From Branchiostoma floridae (lineage: Eukaryota > Chordata > Leptocardii > Amphioxiformes > Branchiostomatidae): a stretch of DNA of 64,000 nt. The DNA is taken from contig NC_049992.1 of assembly GCF_000003815.2 (NCBI RefSeq), positions 14,361,847 through 14,425,846 on the forward strand, written 5' to 3'. The position numbers were made by a program, and so were the translations under genes. Positions 12,902-23,951 of the stretch are shown here, one piece after another; position 1 is the first letter of the stretch, and every line of letters begins with the position of its first letter. The notes beneath the pieces were generated by a model. It had not been told where the DNA came from, searched no databases, and was given only the letters and a program-made list of their open reading frames with translations.

Positions 12902-14678
12902 GGGAGTAATTAGCGACGGATAGAACAAAAGAAGTCAGTCGTTGATGTTTCTTTTTACTAAATTTAGAATTCTACCGTCTCTTTTGGGAGCGCCAGCTAC
13001 CTCATCTGAGCGAGAGGTAACTAGGATAGGGTCAACATAAATCTATAATCTGCCATGTGCTATGACTATATTTTATCAGAGGTTCCAACGCAGTTTGTAA
13101 CCACTTGGTTACACCTTTTTCGGGGTATCCGTGAATAATGGAATAATGTATATATCAGGAAATATCTGGTAATTTTGGCAGACAAGGCAACAAATATAAC
13201 AAGTATCATTCATATGTGACAGATTTGCTTGGTCAATACATATAAAAAATCCTGAAATGATGTATCGCTGAGTCGAATGTGCAAGGCAGGTTTTCTGTGA
13301 TAGACTGCCATTGCAGACAGACCTTAAGGAATGCTTATTTTAACGTTTACGTATTATAGTTGATAGATCTTAAGTTGTTTTAAGGTCTGTTTATTACGAA
13401 TATGTGTAATGGATACGCAATTCAGTACCTGGATGCTATGCATCTACAAATAGACTATTCACTATTCACAAGTTCATACTTTGAATGTACATGGAATACG
13501 CTTGAAATTTCATGAACGTTCTTCCGGTAAAAAAAAGATAAAAGTGCTAATTTGTACACCAATTACTTCTTTATTCCTTTTCACCTCAATGATCAAAACA
13601 ACAATGTGCTATAAAGTTAACATGGCGTTTAAGCAAACCTCGATAGACCCGGACATGTGCACAACTAGTTTTTTTTACTTAATGGTCACCACGTAACAAG
13701 ACCTGAAGGCCACTCAAGGTTACGGGTTGCATGATTGTAACTGCAACAGCATCTCTTCGCCATGTACGATTACTTATTATTTACGAGTACGATTGCATTA
13801 TTTCCAATAATGCAGCATGAGTAAGCATACAATTACATAGATATCATCAACTAAAACAGAGTTGATAAAAATGAGTCTGAAAGTCACACACAAAACCATG
13901 TGTAGAGAGTGACGCTGTAGGATAAAATGACGTAGTGATGTTCAGCAATAAAACTCATTACAAATTGACTGTTAACGCTTGGTGCATTTGTACCAGTCTA
14001 TGTCTAAATCATTCTAACATAAGTGACTATTCATAACTATTCATATGAACTATCTATTTTAACACATTTACAATACAAATCGGCAATATGATATGAGATC
14101 TCCGAATAATTGAACGTTAAGTTCATATGATTCACCTGCTTGGTGAATAGGGTTGCATATCAATATCAATATAATAATAGTTTTTTTTTTAAAATATCCT
14201 TGTTGATACTTATCCTGTCCTTGTTAAATCCAATTTGTGTTGTTTATGTTGTTGTCAGCAGGGCTAGCCCTTTTGTAATAGCCACAGGTTAGTTGGGCAA
14301 CCCTGACTTTACGTGCTGGACAGCCAAACCAATAAATAGATAAACATAAATAAAACATGGTTGCACGTCTCAACAGCGACACCTGGCGTAAACGCTTTAC
14401 AATGCACGTTTCACATTACCAATCTATCACCGTTGTAACTTGCAAAGTTACTAATAAGACTAGCTTTATAATACTGCTGGTTTATTACGTAAATCTCGCT
14501 TGACCTTAGCTTCCAATGCAGCACATGGCATGTCTATAGCAGTGCCTTTCATGTGTTATAACGCAAGTTTAACTTTAGCGCGCAACTCGCATTGATAGGC
14601 TTTTGTATTGCTAAAGATGAAGTAAGATACACTACACATTGTGTCATTGTGTTTTTTGTTGTTCAAATTTGATCCTTT
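12902..14678. other. Intergenic: 3' flank of two convergent genes
   Basis: The sulfotransferase on + and LAPTM-like gene B on - converge here. AATAAA on + at 13947-13952 and on - at 14481-14486 (193 bases past the gene B stop) are candidate polyadenylation signals. No further gene is seen. Confidence 0.5.
14481..14486 (-). promoter_or_regulatory. Candidate polyadenylation signal of LAPTM-like gene B
   Basis: The minus strand reads AATAAA 193 bases beyond the TGA. It is the first clean hexamer noticed downstream. Confidence 0.4.
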
Positions 14679-16345
14679 TCATCCTACGACAGTGGCTGTC
14701 TGGGTGTAGGAATACACCACAAGGATGCCATAGATCTGGAGATAAAAATGAGGCAAATTATGAGATCAAGATTATTAAAGATACAAGCAACTATATCATA
14801 CATGTGCACTAGAAAATACTTTATAGCACAGTTATGGCAGGTCATTTTTTCAATGCTACTTGCAATTGAATTTACTGAAGTAGTTGAATTGCGCTAAAGG
14901 AAAGATACAGTGTACAATTAGGTAAATATATAAAAAAAATCTTTATACCTTATATACTCGTACGTAAATTACACGCTAGACTTAACATCCGAAATTGACT
15001 TTTCTTATCTATAGATATTCATATATGTAGGCAATGCATTTGAATACACTTGTCTGATTTTGTACGTAGTTGTAATAGATCTTACGAAAGTCTCTGTACT
15101 TTTGTTGTGTCAGTATGTTCACATACACCAAGGACGTTATATCACACGTGATATAACGTCCTTGCATACACCTAGTACCTCACCTTTACTCCGATGAAGA
15201 TCAGTGTCAGGACCCAGTTAACCCCGAGTGCTTGGGCAAGGGCCTCTCCAAACCCTTCATTGGTGGCCTGTTGATGGGTCAAATTTAGACAGTTTGCCAG
15301 TTAGACATATCCCCACTAACAGAGAGAGAAAGAGAGAGAGAGAAAGAAAGAGGGAGAAAGAGAGAGAGAGAGAAGAGAGAGAGAGAGATAGGAGGGGGAA
15401 GAGAGAGAGAGGGGGGGAAGATAAAGAGGGAAGGAGAGAGAGGGAGGGAGAGAGAGAGAGGGAGGGAGAGAGAGGGAGGGAGAGAGGGAGGGAGAGAGAA
15501 AAAAAGAGAGAAAGAGAGGGAGAGGGAGGGAGAGAGAGGAAAAGAGAGAGTGTGTGTGGTGTGTGTGTGTGCGCGCGTGCGTGCGTGTGTGTGTGTGTGT
15601 TGGGCATGCCTTGCAGGAGTGGAGCAATACAGGGTGGATACGTAGTGTACAGACAGTAAACAATGTCGTAGAAGCTTTAAGCTAAGCATCTGAGTAAGTT
15701 ACTAGTACCAGTATGCGTTGGCATACACTAATTACTGTATATTATTGATAAACCTCAAGTTCAAGAACAGTATTTCCATGCTCCTGCACAAAATCAAAAT
15801 TATCTCTGTTTCGGTGATTATACCTTCCAAAGAAGTTGTTCTTGAGTGTGGAAATATAGACACATAACATGACAGAGGAGTATGTTTTGCGACCAGCTGA
15901 CATTCCACTGGCAGGTTTTCCAGTCGATTTCTATGATTTTCCTAGTGATATGTGGAGCTTGATACTGATAGAGGCTTAGACTTCCATACGGACCCCATGT
16001 GGACTTAGATATAAACGCTCGTGTGAACCCACTTTTACGTACTTTATACATAATGCGCTTTGGCGGAGAAGTGAATGAATGTGATAATGATACTACGTAC
16101 CACTTGGACGCTGCGAACAATGATCTGCACGATCTCCCAAATCACTAGGATGATCGCGATCACCAGCCAGATCTTCATGAACGTCAGATTCCCCTGTGTA
16201 GGGAACGGGAACAGAAAACTTGAGCCAACAGAAAACCTCTGGCGCAATGCTATTTCGGACAGGCAATACTATCGTCATCGAATGAAAGAGTAGCTAACTC
16301 CAATCGAATTGTCACCGAGAGAAAGACGGACGAGAGAAATACAAG

Positions 16346-16394
<49 letters not shown>

Positions 16395-16453
16395 GCATAC
16401 GCGCTGGAACACACACAAGAACACAAGCAAACACACACAAACACACACGTACA

Positions 16454-16503
<50 letters not shown>

Positions 16504-16559
16504 TACGCGCTGGAACACACACAAGAACACAAGCAAACACACACAAACACACACGTACA

Positions 16560-16607
<48 letters not shown>

Positions 16608-19052
16608 GAGAAACAGAGAGAAATAGAGAGAAAGAGGGAGAGAGAGAGAGAGAGAAATGGAAAGATAAAGACCTATACACACAAACAGTCAAAAACGTTA
16701 ACATCGTCGCGAACAAGTCGGTGGTGGAATGAAAGTTTTGACTCCTAAAAAGAAGCATTAGTACCTAACATCAGAAGAGGGCGTTAGTGTCCTATAGATG
16801 ATGTATCAATGAATATACAGTGTATATGATCAGCCGATTTTTTGTAGCCGACTTTGTGAATTACGTGAAGTGCGCTTTTTATCATGTTACTCACTAGCCC
16901 AACGGTATTCAGCCACGGGCTAAGATTGCTTACTTCAATCAGAGGGTACCTGAACAAGTAGAATATTGAATGTTTTCTCATGGCCATGCGCGCGCGTGTG
17001 GGACTAGTCAGCACTTTATCGCATGTATTTTTACTTCCTAAAAATTACCCTCTATAGTAGAATGGTCATATGGCCATTGGGAGTCATTGAATAATGGGTG
17101 ACGTGTTACCTTTTTGACGCCCAAAAGCAGAAGGACGCACGCTACGAGGAAGATGATCTCCAAGATGAGGGTCACCCATGCAGCTAGAGTCAGGGATAAG
17201 GAAATAAAAGCCAATATTAGCATAATTAGGTATTTGTGATTATTCCCAAACAAATTCCTGTGGAGCATAAATGGGAATTTTAACAATAGCGACCCGCGCT
17301 CTTGGCTATGGAGCATTAAATTATATCAGAGTCTCCACATAACACACATACACGTACATACATTAACTTCAGTTTCCTGTACTTACTAAACCTCGTAAGT
17401 CTTGTCTTGTCTTGTTTGGTTACTGGGTAACACCCCTAATTAGAGTTGGGACAAACCACCCAGGGCGCAGTGCTTCTGTTTTATTGACCGTTCCTCAGGT
17501 GTTGTAACACCCCCTCCTTGAACTTAACGGGATTAGCTTGAAGGTGGTTGAATATGGTAGACTATTTCAGTCGATAGTGGTTCTTGGGAAAAAATGAGTA
17601 TTTGAGACAATCTTTGTTGGACTTAATGGGTTTGTATGAGTTTGGGTGATTATGTCGAGATTGCCTTGGGTTCGGCTGCAAATCGGAGACTTTGTCTAGA
17701 TTTCTGGAGGATGGTGAGTCTGTTGGCTGCTCTTCTGTTTTTGAGTGTACCCCATCCCAAGTCCGAGACGAGTCTAGTGGCGCTTGGCTGAGAATTTGGA
17801 CAGTTCTGTTGGGTGCATTAAGGACAAATCTGACCGCTCTTTTTTGGACCGATTCTAGTTTGGAGTTATATGGACAGAAGACAGAAAACGAGAATGGCTG
17901 CAAAGTTTTCTGCCTTTATAGATAAAAAATCCCTTAGGCCACAGAAAGTAATTGTTGTGGGTGACATCTTCTTTAGACTCTAAATCTAATGAGATGGGGC
18001 AAGTAAAAGATGGGTGAAATAAATTATGCAAAGGGTAAAAGACCCGATCAACACACTGTTTTCATTTAACGGTTATAAAGATGGCCCTTGTGACTGTCTG
18101 ATGGAGAAAATTTGTTAAGATTGAAATTGGACTTAGTACTTTTCTGAAGCCTTGTTTTAATGTATTTTAACATACTTTTCTATGCAGAGGTCTAACTGTG
18201 GTATCAGCCCTGTAATGTTGATTATTTATAGGAAGTAATGACGGACTTACACCACCCGGATGGATTTCCCAGTCCTTCATTAGTAGCCAGGGCATACAGG
18301 AAGGCTATGACGGCATTGTTCTGCAATAAACATGAAATGTATCAAATGTACCATTCAATGTAAAACTTTCCAAGTCTGAGTGATATTCTTCTTCAAAATC
18401 ATAATAATGTGAAGGAAGTTGTAACATAGGATCATTGGAATTTGCTGTGATCGTACATTGCATATATGATCAATTGTCAAAATCTTCCAATACTATTATG
18501 AAAGAGAGGATTTTTGCGGACAACATCGTTGCCGATTTCCACTAAAAGTTGCCGTGACTCAACATTATAAGTTGTTCGTGAAATGTATCATTGAATTGAT
18601 AGTAATACTGTAGATCTTGCGTGATATGTTCAAAATGTAGAACCTTTACTGAATGACGATTTTTCTCATCATTAAAGCTGACTATTCAAAACATACAGAT
18701 CTGCATAAAAGGAAAAACGTTGATGAAGAAGATAAAACACGAACATGTTTAACTCTCGCTCAACTTTATCCGTGGGGTGACCTGTATCCGTTATCTTTAA
18801 AAAACAGCACATTTAGGAGTATTAAGTCTGCTGACAGTGGTTTCAAATTTGCAATATTTTCAAAATGTTCCGATTTGAAACCACCGTCCGTCGACTTAAT
18901 ATCCCTAATACGTTTTTTCTTGCAGACAACGAATATAGGTTACCCCCGGATAAAGGTGAACCAGCGTTACCTACCAGACAGATTGCACCAACCACAACTG
19001 ACCCTGTCCTCAGGTCGCAGCAACCGCAACACGAATTCGACAAGATCGGCAT
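14679..19052 (-). CDS. LAPTM-like four-span membrane protein B (six exons)
   Basis: Spliced model, minus strand: 19052-18975, 18320-18251, 17183-17110, 16193-16101, 15267-15184, 14735-14679. All introns are GT-AG and all junctions are in frame (phases 0,1,0,0,0), giving 151 residues ending in TGA. The N-terminal motif CCGCCDLRTG (residues 8-17) closely resembles the CCGCCxxRTG motif that precedes helix 1 in LAPTM4 proteins (known family feature). Hydrophobic segments lie at about 18-38, 51-70, 81-101 and 117-143. LAPTM4 proteins sit in late endosome and lysosome membranes and affect transport of small molecules and lipids; here this is inference, since the long loops and PY tail of vertebrate LAPTM4 are absent. 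The motif ATNEG occurs twice, after helix 1 (38-42) and after helix 3 (106-110). Intron 2 contains an old LINE fragment and introns 3-4 contain microsatellites. Confidence 0.85.
15122..15171. mobile_element. 36-bp perfect hairpin flanked by 7-bp direct repeats
   Basis: Arms caaggacgttatatcac and gtgatataacgtccttg pair perfectly over 17 bp around a 2-base centre (15129-15164). The heptamer catacac lies directly on both sides (15122-15128 and 15165-15171). This looks like a very small foldback insertion with a target duplication. It lies in the last intron of LAPTM-like gene B. Confidence 0.7.
15319..15600. repeat. (GA)n / (GT)n microsatellite
   Basis: A long purine-rich GA run (to about 15550) passes into a GT run (to 15600). 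It lies in intron 5 of LAPTM-like gene B just upstream of exon 5. The open frames of over 100 residues here on both strands are low-complexity artefacts. Confidence 0.95.
16346..16655. repeat. Compound (CA)n and (GA)n microsatellite with internal duplication
   Basis: A (CA)n block followed by a non-repetitive spacer (gcgctggaacacacacaaga...) is repeated: the spacer occurs near 16400 and again near 16506. The block ends in (GA)n. It lies in an intron of gene B; open frames over it are artefacts. Confidence 0.95.
17395..17925 (-). mobile_element. Truncated LINE 3' end (CR1/L2-type)
   Basis: On the minus strand the frame from about 17903 contains YNSKLESVQKRAVRFVLNAP, a good match to the conserved segment after the reverse transcriptase of CR1/L2-group LINEs (KLE-VQ-RAARFV pattern). 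Downstream coding similarity decays, and the element ends in a short repeated tail (caaga)n near 17400-17415, as LINE 3' ends often do. It is heavily 5'-truncated, old, and sits in intron 2 of LAPTM-like gene B in the same orientation as the gene. Confidence 0.7.
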
Positions 19053-22000
19053 TTTGGATTTCCCTTTCTAGTACTCTAGGAAAAAAAAGATGCCAGTATT
19101 TACTATTTCTTACATTGCAACTTCCTTGGATATGTACTATTAATCAAGCAAGCCTCGTACATACAGTCAACGACCTTCAGCAAAATGAACTCTGAGCTTT
19201 CGCTCTAACTATATGTGTTTGTACCATATGTGTGTAATGATATATGTTGATTTATAGGACTCCATGTAACATGTATCTGTTACATCATATCTAACCCTTG
19301 CCTCCCTTAAAACCTCAATGAAAATCGGTTTGTAGGTCGCTTTAAGCTTCTCATCTTTAGATAAAGGCTAAGACAAACAAACAAATTGTTGATCGCCTGA
19401 AGGAGGAGTTTCAAGGTCGCCAGTGAGACGAGGGCACTGTAAGTGTGTTGTCATCGCACACTGGTCTGGCTGCATTTTTCTCACCAATCTCCTGTAAACT
19501 ACGTTATCAAGAGACGAACTATCCAATTGATGGAATGGAACACGACCTTGCACTTTAAACCTGACTTCGTTTGTACCGTTATTGCCATTTTGATTTTTTT
19601 ATTATCTTTCAATCTACCATAAACAGGAGTGTGATCACTGAAACGTCGTCAATGTCTCACAAATCATTCTTGTTAATGTATACGTACGAAGGTGTGAAAT
19701 TAAAGAAACAAACAGGCAAAGGGTCACTGACATAGATTTGCGCCAGCGATAGTTTCGTCATTTTGGCACCGACCCAACATTCAGTCAAGGTGTGCCGGGC
19801 CGGGTCAAAGTTCGAGGTGACATGAGCGGTCTGGAATCTTGCAAAACCAGTTGGCTGGATCAGCAATTTTACTAAATATCAAATGTCAGCTTTTTTGGGG
19901 TACGTGATTGTCAAATGTAATCATTATAACATTTGTAGGGTACATTTCTATTTCCAGCTACTCCAAACACGGTTATATCATGTACATGTTAAAACATATA
20001 GCACTGTCCTACGGCACTTCGGAATGTTGGCAAATGTGACATGTTAGTTTATCATTGCAGGGGTGTGTATACATATGTGTACATGATGTCTAATTGAACG
20101 CATCGTCGTGTTAATAATTACAGGCTACTTGAAAACGATAGACTGTATATATAAAGGTTTCTATCTGTAAATGTCTTTGTCTGTATGGAAAAAATGTTAC
20201 CGACAACCTCGCAGTAAGATCATTGTATTTCTTTTTGTTCATGCATGCAGAGGGAGAGAGAGAGAGAAGCAGGGAGAGAAATGAAGAGAGAGGGGGGGGC
20301 GAGAGGGCGAGAGGAGAGATGAGGGACAGCAGTTTGTTCACGCCAATGAGACGTTTATATATAGAGAGTCAGATCCAAATCTCTGTGTGTCTATCTGTGC
20401 GTGTGTGTGTTCACTGTAAAGAACATCGCACTACTACTCATTGTCCAATTCTTCTCAGCGTTCAGTCTCGATTACTTCCATACAATAATTCAACCAGAGT
20501 ACATAATGCTTCAAAATAAGACAGTTGGTATATTTTTCCTAAACGCCCATATTGGAACGTTACGAATTAGTGCAGTCCCATTGTTGAAGCAGGCGCGATC
20601 CACCAAAGACTCCAGGTGTTACACCCGAGGACGCGCCATAAATATCTTGAACAAAATAGGTAGAGTCCCATTAAATTCCTACACAGATGACAGTGCATGG
20701 AGAAGCTATACAAATCCTGTGAAAGTTTATACTAGTCTAACGTATAGAAAAGTGTTCTTAAACACGGGGTGACACGTTTTTGTCCATAGTTATAATATAA
20801 TCATATAACAGCTCGTTTTCTGGTTTTAGTGAGATTCTAGAGCGCAGACAACTTGTCTACATTATACATGTCACTAAACACATTAAAGCGTTGTAAGTTT
20901 AAATCGTAAGATTGTCACTCTTACACATCACTTGCATAACGTGTTAAAAATCCACAACATCTTACCTTCAACAAGACAGGACTTTCTTAAGACCAAGACG
21001 TCTAGGTGTGTCCTTGGACCTGGCAGATTGAACAGATGTGTGAAAGAGGGACGCGTCTGTTTTTGGGCGTTTCCTTCAGTTTTACGTACTAGATTTTCTA
21101 ACCTATGACCTCGGCATTGGCGTGAGAATACACCTCACAAATCAGTGAATCTATCCTAACTGTAATTCTTTTTTTTACACAAAAGGAATGTTTCTGGTGA
21201 AACATGCGTTCAAGGAATTTGTTGATCGGTTGGTATCAGTAAATGTTTGTTAGTTAGCTCGTTAGTTATTTCAGTCACAGAATCGGTTACTTGCTTGATT
21301 AATTGATCACTTTCTCAGTTCAATGATAATCAATTAAATTCATTTTTCGTGATGTGCGTGTTGCCATGTTTATGGACGGTCCCTAAGGTGGTTCCTTAGT
21401 GGTTTAATGCAGGGCGTTAACGATCACTGTGGCTAGGCGACCTCACCCCAGCTTGGTGGGCAAAATAACAAAAAAAGGCTAACGCACGAAATGTCAGTTC
21501 TGTCAGTAATGTCGGTGTCAGTTACGCATTAAGTTCTGTGTGAATGGTTAAAGCAATGTTTCAAACTCCTTAACAATATCTATTTCACACTAAAAGATTA
21601 TATACAATTTTGGGTTTAAATACCAAGCATTGCTGGCTTTTAAGGCGCCGTCCTTCGCTGTCATTGTGCCAGAAGGCATTTCCGAATCATTACCCGACTT
21701 AACGGATACCGGTGTTCCCTGTGTTGTCTATTTATTTGCAACTCGTTAGTGACCCTCTCACCTTTGCCTGACAAGCTAACGTAAGCGAGCTGTTTGTTAC
21801 AGAACTACGCGTGCGTGAAAAGGTCTGTGCCGGGGATATCTGTCAATGCAATCGTGTTGTTAGGTACGTCACAATCGCTAGGTGGCGTGCAGTGACCCTG
21901 TCGTCAGCAATCATTTTCCTTGATCGCAGTGTCAGGATTATACAGTTCTTAAAACAACTCTACCTCTATTTTTCATGTTGGTAATTAAGGCAAACAATAT

Positions 22001-22323
22001 CCCGCCAGACCTCCCGAAACAAGCTTTATTTCAATTCGCCTTGCCTATCACAGATTCTAAATTCGTATTCCACCACAATATAATGCGTTTGATCTTCAGT
22101 TTCAGGTAGGAATATAACAGGCTGTAATATGATGTAAAAACTCTAGATCTACGCTCAAAAGGATTTTCTGTGTTAAAAGGTAAAGAAAAATGTCTAAATT
22201 TCACTGAGAACAACATGAATATACGCTGGTAGTAAGAATTATTGAATAAAGGATCTGTATGCTATACCAAGGAATTTGTCTCTCTTATATGGGTCAGTTT
22301 AGATAGACTATATGATAATAAAG
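19053..22323. other. Intergenic between LAPTM-like gene B and SETD4
   Basis: It contains the 5' flank of gene B and the 3' flank of SETD4. A short (GA)n tract lies at 20250-20320. The open frames at 18653-19195 (+), 20401-20772 (+) and 19368-19553 (-) show no recognisable motifs; the first is largely antisense to exon 1 of gene B. No further gene is recognised. Confidence 0.45.
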
Positions 22324-22460
22324 TTAATGACCCGCCTGTTTCTCAGTGTATACGGTGTTACTACGCCTGACCCCTTGCTTTCGCTTCTCTCACTTGGTGG
22401 TTTTATTCGGTGGGTATAGCCAAGGATAAGACGTTATGACACCTCGGGGCGGGTCATTAA
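22324..22460. mobile_element. 129-bp TTAA-flanked MITE next to the SETD4 stop codon
   Basis: TTAA occurs at both ends (22324-22327 and 22457-22460), directly outside inverted termini tgacccgcc and ggcgggtca. This is the target-duplication pattern of piggyBac- or Kolobok-like transposons. No coding capacity. Its right end is only three bases from the SETD4 stop codon. Confidence 0.65.
22402..22407 (-). promoter_or_regulatory. AATAAA inside the MITE, candidate SETD4 polyadenylation signal
   Basis: The minus strand reads AATAAA 57 bases past the SETD4 TAA, within the TTAA-flanked MITE. It is the first hexamer met downstream, so the insertion may now supply the 3' end of the mRNA. Confidence 0.4.
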
Positions 22461-22463
22461 CCC

Positions 22464-23919
22464 TTAATGAACTGTATTGTTTTGAGTCAGCAAGTGTAAA
22501 GCATGAAGCAGCATCCGTTTCTCCTCCACTCTACTGCCGACCGCCATCGCCATACACGGGCTCTGTACTTCACTCAGCAGCACTTCGTCTTCCTGTGGAT
22601 ATAAGGAGAAAAACACCATTCTAATATAACTGTTGTGTGAGCAAGCCTTGCTGAAGACATAATACACCTCATGTCAATATTAAAGTAGGACCGAATGATA
22701 TGAGGTAGAAGCCAGTTAATTGCACAACGGATTAACGCACACTTCTATTAATTGCACGGAATCCCCAAATCCCAAACCGGTGCGGTCCAGCTAGATAACT
22801 TCGCATTATTGCACCAGCTGGATAATTGCACGAAATTCACTGGCAAAAAGGCCGTGCAATTAAGCGGCTTCTACTGTATTACGTTTTGATGACACTGGTA
22901 GGACCATAGAATATAGGCGTCACTTTATTGTGAGGGGTGCGGCGGGGTGCTGTGGGGTGCGGCGGGGTGCGGCAGTGGTGCCCAAGGGCTATCTAGAGTT
23001 ATGCATTCCACAAAACAAACGGGCGCACACACTCGGCACGCTACCGTCCTGACGAAAATTGCTACGCCAATGTAATTAACCATTTTCGAAGTCGACCTTC
23101 CTTTTTGCAACAGCTGCTCAATTACTAAACATCATGAAAATCCATACTCAGCTTCTCGAGTTATATGCTTTTGACCAACATATAGAGACACAACAGCATG
23201 CCATAACCGAAAATATAACCTTGGCAAAGGTAATGACGAAAAGAAAGAAAGGAAAAGAAAGAAAGAAAGATCGATGCACCTCTACAGTAGTACACATGCT
23301 CGGCGCACACGCTACTTAGCCCACGAGACATGGATTTGGCGGGGACGTATTTGGTTCGACACCGGACAAATGGTAATTAAAACAAGAGGTCGAGGAGAAA
23401 AAGGCACTAGGCATCTAAACCCACTTATTTTCTGTTATGTAAGTAAGAAACACAATCAGAACGTTGTCTAAACAATTATCTAACCTCTATTGTGGTCTCA
23501 TAAGATTTCAGACGCCTCTCCAACAAAGTTCGAGCTGCCTGCAGTGCCCGTAGTTGTTCGGTAGAGAGCGCTGCGTTTCTGAAAGGCATCATATAACGTG
23601 CGATCTGAAAACTGAACAGTGTAGGAAAACACAGATGCGCACGTGTTAGTACTCAATCATGGGTGGGGGTTAAAGTACGGACATTAATTAATACACGTAT
23701 ATCATATGGTAGATGGAAGTTCGTCTTCACATATTAAAAGATAATTCGAAATGCTGGTAACAAATTGACACTTGGCCCTTCACTTGTATGTATTGTGGGT
23801 AAACTCGTCCCCCGAAATTTGGATGTGTATGTGGATATACAGACACACATAGGCACACACACACACACACACGCGCGCGCGCACGCACACACACACACAC
23901 ACACACTCACACACACACA

Positions 23920-23951
<32 letters not shown>

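Noticed and set aside
15228-15689. Open frames of 115-143 residues on both strands
   Set aside because: Pure (GA)n/(GT)n low-complexity translation (RERERE, SLSLSL).
16250-16758. Overlapping frames of 105-148 residues rich in Cys-Val or Thr-His
   Set aside because: Translation of (CA)n in all frames; lies inside an intron of LAPTM-like gene B.
18653-19195. 180-residue plus-strand open frame
   Set aside because: Runs antisense over exon 1 of LAPTM-like gene B (18975-19052), with no domain pattern; the minus-strand exon has splice sites and family similarity.
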